This document shows, piece after piece, positions 16,910 through 24,933 of a DNA stretch of 64,000 nt (position 1 is the stretch's first letter; each line of letters starts with the position of its first letter). Where the stretch lies: the NCBI RefSeq assembly GCF_035975855.1, contig NZ_CP109055.1:7688001-7752000 (forward strand), written 5' to 3'. The translations under genes and the position numbers were made by a program. The DNA comes from Streptomyces sp. NBC_01304 (lineage in GTDB: Bacteria; Actinomycetota; Actinomycetes; Streptomycetales; Streptomycetaceae). Under the pieces are notes generated by a model. It was not told the origin of the DNA. It searched no databases and worked only from the letters and a program-made list of their open reading frames with translations.

Positions 16910-17551
16910 ATGGCCACAAAGACCGCTCCTGACTCATCGCGCCGCAGCGACCGTTCCCGCCGCGCGATCTACGACGCCGCCCTCGCCCTCGTCACCGAGG
17001 TCGGCTACACCAAGACCACGATCGAGGCCATCGCCTCCCGCGCGGGCGTGGGCAAGCAGACGATCTACCGCTGGTGGTCGTCCAAGGCCGAGGTGCTCCT
17101 AGAGGCCTTCGTGGACCTCGGCCACCAGGCCGAGACCCAGGCCGCCGAGGCCGCGGGCGAGCAGCCCGGCGCGGTCATCGCCGCGCTTCCGGACACCGGG
17201 GATGTCGCGACCGACCTCAAGTACGTCCTGCGCACCACGGTCGACGAACTCCTCGACCCCAAGTACGACGCCCCCTACCGCGCGCTGGCCGCCGCCGGCA
17301 TGGACGACCGCAAGCTGAGCGAGGACTTCGTAAAGAAGCTCCTGATGCCGGCCTTCGACCTCTACTCCGACCGGCTGCGCGCGGCCCAGGAGGCCGGGCA
17401 GGTGCGCGACGGGATCGACGTACGCATCGCCCTGGAGCTGTTCGTCTCACCCGTCGCCCAGCGCTGGCTGCAGGGCACCGGACCGCTCACGCACGAGTAC
17501 ACCGACACGCTCGTCGACTACGCCCTGCACGGCCTGGCCCCGCGCGACTGA
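16910..17551 (+). CDS. TetR-family transcriptional regulator
   Basis: 213 residues. The HTH reads AIYDAALALVTEVGYTKTTIEAIASRAGVGKQTIYRWWSSKAEVL. The C-terminal domain (LLMPAFDLYSDRLRAAQEAGQVRDGIDVRIALELFVSPVAQRWLQ) is of the TetR_C_11-like kind. GAGAC palindromes directly upstream suggest autoregulation and repression of the divergent small gene. The ligand is unknown. Confidence 0.9.
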   Translation: MATKTAPDSSRRSDRSRRAIYDAALALVTEVGYTKTTIEAIASRAGVGKQTIYRWWSSKAEVLLEAFVDLGHQAETQAAEAAGEQPGAVIAALPDTGDVATDLKYVLRTTVDELLDPKYDAPYRALAAAGMDDRKLSEDFVKKLLMPAFDLYSDRLRAAQEAGQVRDGIDVRIALELFVSPVAQRWLQGTGPLTHEYTDTLVDYALHGLAPRD

Positions 17552-17580
17552 CCCGCGCCCGGAGATCCGCCAAAAGGGCC

Positions 17581-18447
17581 CTAGCCCTCGCTCAGCGGCT
17601 GCGCCCCGGCCCTGGCCACGCCCTTGATCGGCGTGCGCGCGAGGAGGCCCGGCGCGTCCGTGATCACGCCGTTGCAGCCGAGGCGCAGGACCCGGTCGCG
17701 CTGCCCGGGAGTGTTCACCGTGTGCGCCCACACCCGGGGAATGCCGGAGCGGACGGCACGTACGAGATCCCGGTCACGCGCTTTGTAGTCCACATCGAGT
17801 ACGTCGACGAAGGAGGCCCAGCGCTCCGGGTGGTCGCCCTTCATCTGCTTCGCCGACCGCCACAGCTGGGCGTTCAGGCCCAGGCCGTGGGCGCGGCGGG
17901 CGACCGAGGGCCGGTTGGAGTTCACGAACACCGAGCGGGTCAGGCCGCGCACCTTGAGCATCCCGGCCAGCGTCCTGAGGCTCTGCGGGTCCTTGGCCTC
18001 CAGCATCAGTACGACCTTGCCGCCGAACCGCTCCAGGACCTCCGCCACCGTGGGCGGCCGTTCGGACCGCCACTGGCCGTGCAGCCCCCGGTCGGGGCGC
18101 AGCCGCACCTGCTCCCAGTCGGCGCGGGTCAGCGACCGGACCGGGCCCCTGCTGTGCGTCGTACGGTCCAGTTTCGCGTCGTGCATCGCGACCAGCGTGC
18201 CGTCCCGCAGTATCCGGGTGTCCACGTCCAGGACCTGCGCGGTGCCCCGCGCATGGGCCGCCATCAGGCCGGACATCGAGTTCTCCGGCACCTCCAGGGC
18301 GCCGCCCCGGTGTGCCGTGTAGACGACTTGGGGGAGCGCGTCGACCGTCAGCGGACCGCCGCCCCATTCCAACGGGGTGAGCGATCCGGCCTGTCCCGCG
18401 AGGGCCAGTGCGGTGAGCACGGCCGCCGGCACTGTGGTGGTCACCAT
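17581..18447 (-). CDS. Secreted glycerophosphodiester phosphodiesterase
   Basis: 288 residues. A signal peptide (MVTTTVPAAVLTALALAGQAGS) leads to the GDPD barrel: TAHRGGALEVPENS with the catalytic His and Glu, VDTRILRDGTLVAMHDAKLDRTT with the metal-binding DxD and second His, and VVLMLEAKD. It probably cleaves glycerophosphodiesters outside the cell to release glycerol-3-phosphate, a plausible partner of the phosphatase PhoD further left. ATG 18447 puts the signal peptide at the N-terminus. Confidence 0.87.
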   Translation of the reverse strand: MVTTTVPAAVLTALALAGQAGSLTPLEWGGGPLTVDALPQVVYTAHRGGALEVPENSMSGLMAAHARGTAQVLDVDTRILRDGTLVAMHDAKLDRTTHSRGPVRSLTRADWEQVRLRPDRGLHGQWRSERPPTVAEVLERFGGKVVLMLEAKDPQSLRTLAGMLKVRGLTRSVFVNSNRPSVARRAHGLGLNAQLWRSAKQMKGDHPERWASFVDVLDVDYKARDRDLVRAVRSGIPRVWAHTVNTPGQRDRVLRLGCNGVITDAPGLLARTPIKGVARAGAQPLSEG

Positions 18448-18582
18448 GCCGACCAAGGTAGGGGGACAAATCACCACTTGCCTGGCAATGACACCCGGCG
18501 GCTGGCATCACCCCAGGTACCCCGGATGTGGACTGCGGCCACCCGAGGAGCAGGATGGTGGCACCATGGGACGGAACGAGGG

Positions 18583-18670
18583 CAGGGCCTGTCCGGCGGA
18601 TCAGGCCGGATGAGTCCGACCACGACCAATAAGTGGGCCGCCCCCGGCATGATCCGCCGGGCAGGCCCTG
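18583..18670. mobile_element. MITE-like inverted-repeat element
   Basis: Arms of 27 bp, starting CAGGGCCTGTCCGGCGGATC at 18583 and complemented at 18644-18670, match at 25 of 27 positions around a short interior. No clear target duplication is seen. It lies between two divergent genes and ends 13 bp before the PrimPol-like ATG, so it could also influence that promoter. The end sequence differs from the element at 3162. Confidence 0.55.
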
Positions 18671-18683
18671 AGTGAGGGGATTG

Positions 18684-19400
18684 ATGGGCGCGGAGTTCGG
18701 CCGCCGGTCCGGCGGACAGAGCAGGCTCTCCCAGTGGCTGCGTACGCGACGTCCCAAGGAAGCGGAAGGCGACGGCGGCCGAGAGGCCCTGCTTGTCGCT
18801 GCCGCCAAGGCGGGACTGCCGCTCGCGCCGGCCGCGTACCCCTCCGGGTACCGATGTTCCTGCGACCGCATCGGCTGTCCGACGCCCGCCAGGCACCCCG
18901 TCTCCTTCGCCTGGCAGACCCAGTCCACGACCGACAGCGCCCAGATCGAGCGGTGGGCCCGGCACCAGCCGGAGGCCAACTTCATCACCGCCACCGGCAT
19001 GGTGCACGACGTGCTCGACGTACCGCTCGACGCGGGCCACAGCGCCCTGGAGCGGCTGCTCGCCGCGGGCGTCGAGGTCGGCCCCGTCGCCGAGTCCGGC
19101 GGCGACCGCATGCTCTTCTTCACCGCGACCCGGGGCACCCCCGAGGACGAGGACGAGTGGTGGCCCTGCGAGCTGGACTGCCACCCCGAGACGATGGACG
19201 AGCACCCCGGACTGCGCTGGCACTGCCGGGGGTCCTATGTACTCGTGCCACCCGCGCGGCTTCCCGGCGAGCTGGCCGTGACCTGGCTGCGCGGCCTTGA
19301 GCACGGGCTGCCGGACCCGCTGACCTTGCTTGAGCCGTTGCAGGATGCGTGCGCCGAGTACTCGGGGGACGAGACGGCGGCCTGGCCGCTCCGTCACTAG
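18684..19400 (+). CDS. Bifunctional DNA primase/polymerase N-terminal-like protein
   Basis: 238 residues. The cluster YRCSCDRIGCPTPARHP, then AWQTQSTTDSAQIERWARHQPEANFITATG, matches the start of the prim-pol (AEP) domain, which normally binds nucleotides and zinc. The catalytic strand reads VLDVPLDAG, where an active primase usually has DxD, so it may not polymerise. There is no helicase domain. It is a stand-alone gene of unclear role; AGGGG precedes ATG 18684. Confidence 0.65.
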   Translation: MGAEFGRRSGGQSRLSQWLRTRRPKEAEGDGGREALLVAAAKAGLPLAPAAYPSGYRCSCDRIGCPTPARHPVSFAWQTQSTTDSAQIERWARHQPEANFITATGMVHDVLDVPLDAGHSALERLLAAGVEVGPVAESGGDRMLFFTATRGTPEDEDEWWPCELDCHPETMDEHPGLRWHCRGSYVLVPPARLPGELAVTWLRGLEHGLPDPLTLLEPLQDACAEYSGDETAAWPLRH

Positions 19401-19410
19401 GGACCAGGGG

Positions 19411-19440
19411 AAGGGGCCGGCCCCATGAGGGTCCGGCCCT
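19411..19440. terminator. Possible bidirectional hairpin between convergent genes
   Basis: AGGGGCCGG and CCGGCCCT can pair around a short loop between the convergent primase-like and lipoprotein genes. It is weaker than the hairpin at 53015. Confidence 0.4.
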
Positions 19441-19445
19441 GACTG

Positions 19446-19477
19446 CTCGCCCTTCGCGCTACTCGCCCTTCGCGCTG
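19446..19477. repeat. 16-bp tandem duplication at a stop codon
   Basis: CTCGCCCTTCGCGCTA (19446-19461) and CTCGCCCTTCGCGCTG (19462-19477) are adjacent. Together they contain the TAG stop and last codons of the lipoprotein gene plus a non-coding duplicate after it. Confidence 0.9.
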
Positions 19478-20427
19478 ACCAGACCCTTGATGCTGTTCAG
19501 GAAGACGATCGGGCCCGACTTCCCCTTCGGCGCCACCTTCACCGACTGCGAGCCGATCTGCTCCTTCAGCACGGAGTTCGTGGCCTCGCCCGTCATCAGG
19601 GCCTTCTCGTCCTCGTCGAGGTCGAGCGGGACCCCGCGCGCCGTCTGCTTCTCGAAATAGCGGCCCGAGAAGAACACCAGCGCCCCGCCGTCCTTCGTAC
19701 GCAGCGCCACCGGGGCGAAGTCGCCCGAGTTCAGGGCCTCGTCGATCCACTGCCGGGTCTTGCCGGGGCGCTTCGCGTACTTCTTGCGGTACTCGCGGAC
19801 GGACGTGGTGTACGTGCCCGGGCCGAACTCGTCGCCGCCGCCCCGGAGATACGCGGCGTACTTCTTGCTGAGGTCCTTCGGCGCCGTCGCGAGCCCGGGG
19901 CCGTCCGCCGCGACCGGCTCCGCCCAGCCGTCGGCGTCCGTCTTGAACTCGGGGATCTCGTCCGGCGTCACGATGGACAGGTACGAGACCTCCCACAGCT
20001 GGTCCGGGCCGCCGCGCGTGAAGACGAACATCCAGCGGGTGTCGTACCGGTCGCCCTTGTTGTCGGTGTCGGCGACGAACCAGCGCGGCCAGCCCGCCTG
20101 CTTGGGGATGTGGAACTTGGCGTCCGTCCACTCCATCGGCTGGTGCTTCGGGTTGCCGTCCTTGTGGTTCTTCTGCCGGGCCTTGAGGCCCGCCTGGTTG
20201 ATCTGGCCGAGCGCGCCGGTGACCCGGCCCGCGTCGAGGGCCGGGTCGTAGGCCTTGTCGGCCTTGTTGTACGCGGTGGTGAAGTCCTTCAGCGCGCGGG
20301 CGGCCTCAGCCTTGGTCGCCGACGGGACGATCTCCCGCTCCCCGTGCACCGTCACGCACCCGCTCGCCGTCACGGCCAGCACTGTCACTGTCGCTGCCGC
20401 TGTGGCCAGCCGACTCAGCCTGCTCAT
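19459..20427 (-). CDS. Conserved lipoprotein of unknown function
   Basis: 322 residues with a lipoprotein signal (LATAAATVTVLAVTASGC, lipobox ASGC). The mature part contains KARQKNHKDGNPKHQPMEW and WRWFVADTDNKGDRYDTRWMFVFTR-like beta-rich segments, so it is a folded extracellular domain (perhaps DUF8094-like). It is last in the efeOBU run, and its first 122 bp overlap the end of efeU in another frame. It may therefore be co-expressed with iron uptake, but no iron-binding motif is evident. Confidence 0.75.
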   Translation of the reverse strand: MSRLSRLATAAATVTVLAVTASGCVTVHGEREIVPSATKAEAARALKDFTTAYNKADKAYDPALDAGRVTGALGQINQAGLKARQKNHKDGNPKHQPMEWTDAKFHIPKQAGWPRWFVADTDNKGDRYDTRWMFVFTRGGPDQLWEVSYLSIVTPDEIPEFKTDADGWAEPVAADGPGLATAPKDLSKKYAAYLRGGGDEFGPGTYTTSVREYRKKYAKRPGKTRQWIDEALNSGDFAPVALRTKDGGALVFFSGRYFEKQTARGVPLDLDEDEKALMTGEATNSVLKEQIGSQSVKVAPKGKSGPIVFLNSIKGLVSAKGE

Positions 20428-21262
20428 CGGTTGCCTTCTGCCCCTTCGCCCTCACTGACGTTCGGAACCCTACCGGGGCGAGGAAGATGAGAAGCGTGGG
20501 GATCAAATACAGCGCCCACACCGTGACCTGGAGGACCGTCGGGTCCGGCTGGAAGTTGAAGATTCCCTTGAGGAGCGTCCCGTACCAGCTGGACGGATCG
20601 ATCGTCGAGCTGATGTCGAACGCCTTGTTCTGCAGACCGCCCAGGAAGCGGGCCTCCTGCAGGTCGTGCACGCCGTACGCGAGGACGCCCGCGGCGACGA
20701 CGACCAGCATGCCGCCGGTCCAGGTGAAGAACTTGGCGAGGTTGATCTTCAGCGCGCCCCGGTAGAACAGCCAGCCCATCACGACCGCCGTCAGCAGGCC
20801 GAGCAGACAGCCCGCCAGAGGCTTCCAGCCGTCGTCCGCCGCGTCCACCGAGCGCCACACGAACAGCGAGGTCTCGATGCCCTCGCGGCCCACGGCCAGG
20901 AAGGCCGTCGCCACCAGCGCGCCCGTGCCCATCGTGAGCGCCGCGTCCAGCTTGCCCTGCAGCTCGGCCTTCAGATGCCGCGCCGTGCGCCGCATCCAGA
21001 ACACCATCCAGGTCACCAGGCCCACGGCCACGATCGACAGACTGCCGCCGATCAACTCCTGGGCCTCGAAGGTGAGTTCCTGGGTGCCGAACTGCAGGCC
21101 CGCCCCGAAGGCCAGACTCACGGTCACCGCTATGCCCACACCGATCCAGATCGGCGTCAGCGCCTTGCGGTTGTCCGTCTTGACCAGATACGCGACGAGG
21201 ATGCAGACGACGAGCGACGCCTCCAGCCCTTCGCGCAGGCCGATCAGATAGTTGGCGAACAC
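20306..21262 (-). CDS. efeU: EfeU-type iron permease (FTR1/OFeT family)
   Basis: 318 residues, seven predicted membrane helices. Two REGLE-type iron motifs are present, GLREGLEASLVV near the N-terminus and AVGREGIETSLFV mid-protein, which carry ferric or ferrous iron through the membrane. The C-terminal 45 residues (rich in Gly, Ser, Asp, Arg) run 122 bp into the next gene and look non-native, so the reading frame may have lost its ancestral stop. It is 12 bp downstream of efeB in the operon efeO-efeB-efeU. Confidence 0.92.
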   Translation of the reverse strand: MFANYLIGLREGLEASLVVCILVAYLVKTDNRKALTPIWIGVGIAVTVSLAFGAGLQFGTQELTFEAQELIGGSLSIVAVGLVTWMVFWMRRTARHLKAELQGKLDAALTMGTGALVATAFLAVGREGIETSLFVWRSVDAADDGWKPLAGCLLGLLTAVVMGWLFYRGALKINLAKFFTWTGGMLVVVAAGVLAYGVHDLQEARFLGGLQNKAFDISSTIDPSSWYGTLLKGIFNFQPDPTVLQVTVWALYLIPTLLIFLAPVGFRTSVRAKGQKATDEQAESAGHSGSDSDSAGRDGERVRDGARGAGDRPVGDQG

Positions 21263-21274
21263 CGGGTCGCTCCC

Positions 21275-22615
21275 TTACTTCTCGCCGAACAGGGCACTGC
21301 CCCACCAGCTGTTGTCGCCGTGCACACCCGGCGGCACCGCGAAGACCGCCGAACCGACGTGCTGGATGTACTCGTTGAGCACGTCCTTGCCCGCCAGCTG
21401 CCGCTGCACCGGAATGAAGGCGTCCCGCACGTCGCGCTGGTACGCGAGGAAGAACAGCCCCGCGTCCAGGCGGCCGAGGCCGTCCGTGCCGTCCGTGAAC
21501 GAGTAGCCGCGGCGCAGCATCAGCGCGCCGCCGTTGTTGTCCGGGTGGGCGAGGCGTACGTGCGCTTCGGGCTTCATCGCCTTCAGGTTCGGCTCGTCCC
21601 GCTCCCGCTTCTTGCCCACGGGGGCACCCTCGCCCTTGGAGCGGCCGAAGATGTCCTCCTGCTCCTTGAGCGACGTACGGTCCCAGGTCTCGATGTTCAT
21701 CCGGATCCGCCGGGCCACCAGATAGGAGCCGCCGACCATCCAGTCGGGCCCGTCCTTCTCGCTCACCCACACGTGCTTGCCGAGGTTCTTGGTGTCGGTG
21801 CCGGCGACGTTCCGGGTGCCGTCCTTGAAGCCCATCATGTTGCGCGGCGTCTGCGCGTCCGGCGTCGTGGACGAGGTCTTGCCGAAGCCGAGCTGAGACC
21901 AGCGCATCGCGACCGTGCCGAAGCCGATCCTGGCCAGGTTGCGGATCGCGTGCACGGCGACCTGGGGGTCGTCCGCGCAGGCCTGGACGCACAGGTCGCC
22001 GCCGCTGCGGGCCGGGTCCAGATTGTCGCCGGGGAACTTCGGCAGATCCACAAGTGCCTTGGGCCGCTTGCCCTTCAGGCCGAACCGCTCGTCGAAGAGC
22101 GAGGGCCCGAACCCGATGGTCAGCGTGAGGCGCGCGGGCTTGAGGCCGAGCGCCTCGCCGGTGTCGTCCGGCGGTGCCTCGGCCAGGCCGCCGTACGCGC
22201 CCTCGCCGACCGGGTGGCCCTGGGTCATCAGCTCGGCGGCCTTCGTCCACTCCTTGAGGAGGGCGATCAGCTCGGCACGGGCTCCTTCTCCGGTGGCCGT
22301 CACGTCGAACGACGCGAAGTGCAGCCGGTCCTGGACGGCCGTCGCGATGCCCGCCTGGTGGGCGCCGCGGAACGGCACGGCCGCGCCCGACTCGGCGACG
22401 GGCGCGATGTCGTCGTCCTTGCCGCCGAGCGCGAGGGCCGTACCGCCGGCCGCGGCGGCACCGAGCGCGAGCCCGGCGCCGCCGAGGGCGAGCAGCGAAC
22501 GTCGCGAGGGAGCTGCGGCGTTGGCGCTCACATCACCGGTGGCTGCCGTGGTGCCTGTGGCCTCGGTCGCTGCGGCCTCATCGGCCGTGGCGGGCGGGCG
22601 GGTCTCTTCGCTCAT
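21275..22615 (-). CDS. efeB: EfeB-type Tat-exported Dyp peroxidase
   Basis: 446 residues. The N-terminus has a Tat-type APSRRSLLALGGAGLALGAAAAG signal. The Dyp fold shows the FGTVAMRWSQLGFG segment, MGFKDGTRN (the GxxDG distal motif), AHVRLAHPDNN with the proximal His region, and FFLAYQRDVRDAFIPVQRQL. It oxidises iron or reacts with heme or peroxide outside the membrane and feeds iron to EfeU. ATG 22615 follows GGGGGAAG. Confidence 0.93.
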   Translation of the reverse strand: MSEETRPPATADEAAATEATGTTAATGDVSANAAAPSRRSLLALGGAGLALGAAAAGGTALALGGKDDDIAPVAESGAAVPFRGAHQAGIATAVQDRLHFASFDVTATGEGARAELIALLKEWTKAAELMTQGHPVGEGAYGGLAEAPPDDTGEALGLKPARLTLTIGFGPSLFDERFGLKGKRPKALVDLPKFPGDNLDPARSGGDLCVQACADDPQVAVHAIRNLARIGFGTVAMRWSQLGFGKTSSTTPDAQTPRNMMGFKDGTRNVAGTDTKNLGKHVWVSEKDGPDWMVGGSYLVARRIRMNIETWDRTSLKEQEDIFGRSKGEGAPVGKKRERDEPNLKAMKPEAHVRLAHPDNNGGALMLRRGYSFTDGTDGLGRLDAGLFFLAYQRDVRDAFIPVQRQLAGKDVLNEYIQHVGSAVFAVPPGVHGDNSWWGSALFGEK

Positions 22616-22635
22616 GACGGCTTCCCCCTCCGGGA

Positions 22636-23796
22636 CTACTTGACGACGACCGCGGCGGCGAGCTTGGAGAGCGGCTCGGCCAGCGCGTTCACGCCGTCCG
22701 AGAGCTCCTTCTGCTCCGCCTTGCCGACCTTTTCGTACGAGGTGAACTCGTAGGAGCTCTTGTCCTCGCGGTACTTGTCGAGCAGGTCGTTCAGCGCCTT
22801 GAACTGCTTGTCCAGCTCCTTGGTCAGGGCCGGGTCGTTCTTCGAGGCGACGGGCTTCAGGAGCTCGTACGACTTCTGGGCGCCCTCGACGTTGGCCTTG
22901 AAGTCGACCAGGTCGGTGTGCGAGTAGCGCTCCTCCTCGCCGGTGACCTTGCCGGTGGCGACCTCGTCGAGGAGTTCCTTGGCGCCGTTGGCCATCGAGG
23001 TCGGGTCGATCTCGGCCTTGCCGACGCGGTTCTGCCAGTCCTCGAGGTCCTTGATCAGCAGGTTCGCGAGCTTCTTGTCGCGGTCGGTGATCTTCTTGTC
23101 CTTCCAGAGCGAGCGCTCCAGGCGGTGCCAGCCGGTCCAGTCCTTCTCCAGGTCCTGGCCCTCTTCGAGGCCGTCCTCGCGGACGTCGACCTTCGGGTCG
23201 ATGTCGCCGAACGACTCGGCGACCGGCTCGGTGCGCTCCCAGCCGATGCGCGAGGGGGCGTACGCCTTCTTCGCGGCCTCCAGGTCGCCGTCCTTCACGG
23301 CCTTCGCGAACTCCTCGGCCAGCGGCAGCGTCTCGTCGGCCTGCTGCTGCACGTACGTGCGGTACGCGGCCACGGCGGCGTCCAGCTTCGGGTCGCGCTT
23401 GACGGTCTTGCCGCCGCCGGTCGCCTTGACCTGCTGGCGGATGCCCTTGCCCTTCATGCCCGGCTTGCAGGCGATCTGGTACGAGCCGGCCTTCACGGTG
23501 GCCGTGACCTTCTGCTTGGTTCCGGGGCCGATGTTCTCGCGCTCGGTGACGATGCGGTCGTCCGGGTACAGGACGTAGACCTCGGTGACCTTGGAGCCCT
23601 TGTTCTCGATGGCGAGCTCGATGTGGCCGGCCGGGAATTCCTTCTTCGACACGTCGCACTGGTCGTCGGTCGCGGTCACCTCGATGAGGTGGTCGTCCCC
23701 GGACTTGGCGTCGCTCTTCTCGGTGCAGCCCGTGGCGACCGTGGCGAGGGCCACTGCCGTGGCGGAGGCGAGAGAAATACGGACGGCGGCACGCAT
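22636..23796 (-). CDS. efeO: EfeO-type iron-binding lipoprotein (cupredoxin + M75 domains)
   Basis: 386 residues. A lipoprotein signal ends in VATGC. An N-terminal cupredoxin-like domain (LIEVTATDDQCDVSKKEFPAG, GSYQIACKPGMKGKG) is followed by the M75/imelysin-like helical domain with the WHRLE (HxxE) metal site and LIKDLEDWQNRV. It captures iron on the cell surface and passes it to EfeB/EfeU. An iron box is directly upstream, so DmdR-type repression is expected when iron is plentiful. Confidence 0.93.
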   Translation of the reverse strand: MRAAVRISLASATAVALATVATGCTEKSDAKSGDDHLIEVTATDDQCDVSKKEFPAGHIELAIENKGSKVTEVYVLYPDDRIVTERENIGPGTKQKVTATVKAGSYQIACKPGMKGKGIRQQVKATGGGKTVKRDPKLDAAVAAYRTYVQQQADETLPLAEEFAKAVKDGDLEAAKKAYAPSRIGWERTEPVAESFGDIDPKVDVREDGLEEGQDLEKDWTGWHRLERSLWKDKKITDRDKKLANLLIKDLEDWQNRVGKAEIDPTSMANGAKELLDEVATGKVTGEEERYSHTDLVDFKANVEGAQKSYELLKPVASKNDPALTKELDKQFKALNDLLDKYREDKSSYEFTSYEKVGKAEQKELSDGVNALAEPLSKLAAAVVVK

Positions 23797-23819
23797 GCGG
23801 GCTCCAGGGGGACGTGGAC

Positions 23820-23838
23820 CTAGGTGAGGCCGACCTAA
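23820..23838. promoter_or_regulatory. Iron box upstream of efeO
   Basis: CTAGGTGAGGCCGACCTAA matches the DtxR/DmdR/IdeR consensus TTAGGTTAGGCTCACCTAA at 15 of 19 positions. It lies 23 bp before the efeO ATG, a repressor position. Confidence 0.75.
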
Positions 23839-23972
23839 CTTAACTGAGCCTTACCTCCGTGATACCCCCACGTCCAGTGATTCAGCTCTCACTGGGACAC
23901 CTGTAATTCGCGGTGATCACGGCTTGGCCACGGGGGCCTCAAGCGCGGGTCAAGCTGGGGTCAAGTGATCAT

Positions 23973-24099
23973 TTCCCCGCCCCGCCCCTTCCCGAAAGTC
24001 CTGCGGACGGCTTCAAAGATGTCCTCAAGCGCCGGACGGGCTGATTTATCAGCCCGTCCGGCGCTTGAGGACTTTCGGGAAGGGGCGGGGCGGGGAAAA
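23973..24099. repeat. Nested-palindrome repeat, copy D
   Basis: Complete copy: outer arms CCCCGCCCCGCCCCTTCCCG and complement; inner arms with the CAAGCGCCGG/CCGGCGCTTG variant and a tiny loop. It ends one base before the hmuV-like TAG. With the iron box, it fills the 300-bp gap between the hmu and efe operons. Confidence 0.93.
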
Positions 24100-24933
24100 C
24101 TAAACGGTCCGCACCGGAACAACCAGCGGCACCCCGGTCCGAGGATGCGGCAGCACCTCCACCGGCTGCCGGTACACCCGCGACAGCAGCGACTCCTCCA
24201 GAACCTCCGACGGCGGCCCGTCAGCAGCCACAACCCCCGCGTGCAGCACCGCGACCCGGTCCGCGTAAGCCCCCGCAAGCCCCAGGTCGTGAAGCACCAC
24301 AACCACCGCATCCCCGGCGGCAGCCCGCTCCCGGCAAATGCGCAACACCAACTCCTGATGCCGCAGATCGAGCGCAGCGGTCGGCTCGTCAAGGAGCAGC
24401 AGCGGCGCCCGCTGAGCCAACACCCGCGCCAGCGCGACCCGGGCCCGCTCCCCGCCCGACAGGGCGGAGAAGGGGCGAGTGGCGAAGGAAGCGACCTCTG
24501 TGGCCGCGAGCGCGGCCGCGACCGCCTCGTCGTCCGAGTCTTCGAGCGGCGTCCCGGCCCAGGGCGCCCGCCCCATCCGCACGACCTCCGCCACCGTGAA
24601 GGGGAAGGACAGCGCGGCGGCCTGCGGCAACACGGCCCGCCGCAGGGCGAGTTCGGCCGCGCCCCACTCCTGCGTGGGGCGGCCGCAGATGCGTACGACA
24701 CCGGCAGTGGCCGGAAGGTCGGCCGCCAGTGCGGCCAACAAGGTGGACTTTCCGGCCCCGTTGGGCCCGACCAGGGCAAGGACCTCACCCGCACGGGCTT
24801 CGAGCGAGACCCCGCCAAGGACCTCATGCCCACCGAGCCGCACCCGCAGATCGGAGGCCGAAGCCACCACGTCGCCCGCCGCCGAAGGTGCGGGCAGCGC
24901 CCGCCGGCGTACCGCGAACAACGACCTGATCAT
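24100..24933 (-). CDS. hmuV: Heme ABC importer ATPase
   Basis: 277 residues. LVGPNGAGKST is Walker A, LSGGERARVALARVLAQ the ABC signature, LLLLDEPTAALD Walker B, and VVVVLHDLG the switch His. The LPQAAALSFPFTVAEVVRMGRAPW segment and the TEV..FATRPF region are typical of heme and siderophore (HmuV/FecE) ATPases. It powers the HmuU permease. The ATG overlaps the permease stop (ATGA), so the pair is co-translated. Confidence 0.93.
   Translation of the reverse strand: MIRSLFAVRRRALPAPSAAGDVVASASDLRVRLGGHEVLGGVSLEARAGEVLALVGPNGAGKSTLLAALAADLPATAGVVRICGRPTQEWGAAELALRRAVLPQAAALSFPFTVAEVVRMGRAPWAGTPLEDSDDEAVAAALAATEVASFATRPFSALSGGERARVALARVLAQRAPLLLLDEPTAALDLRHQELVLRICRERAAAGDAVVVVLHDLGLAGAYADRVAVLHAGVVAADGPPSEVLEESLLSRVYRQPVEVLPHPRTGVPLVVPVRTV

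Noticed and set aside
20666..22753. 695-codon plus-strand ORF opposite efeU/efeB
   Set aside because: Antisense shadow; no domain, no ribosome site, opposite to two certain genes.
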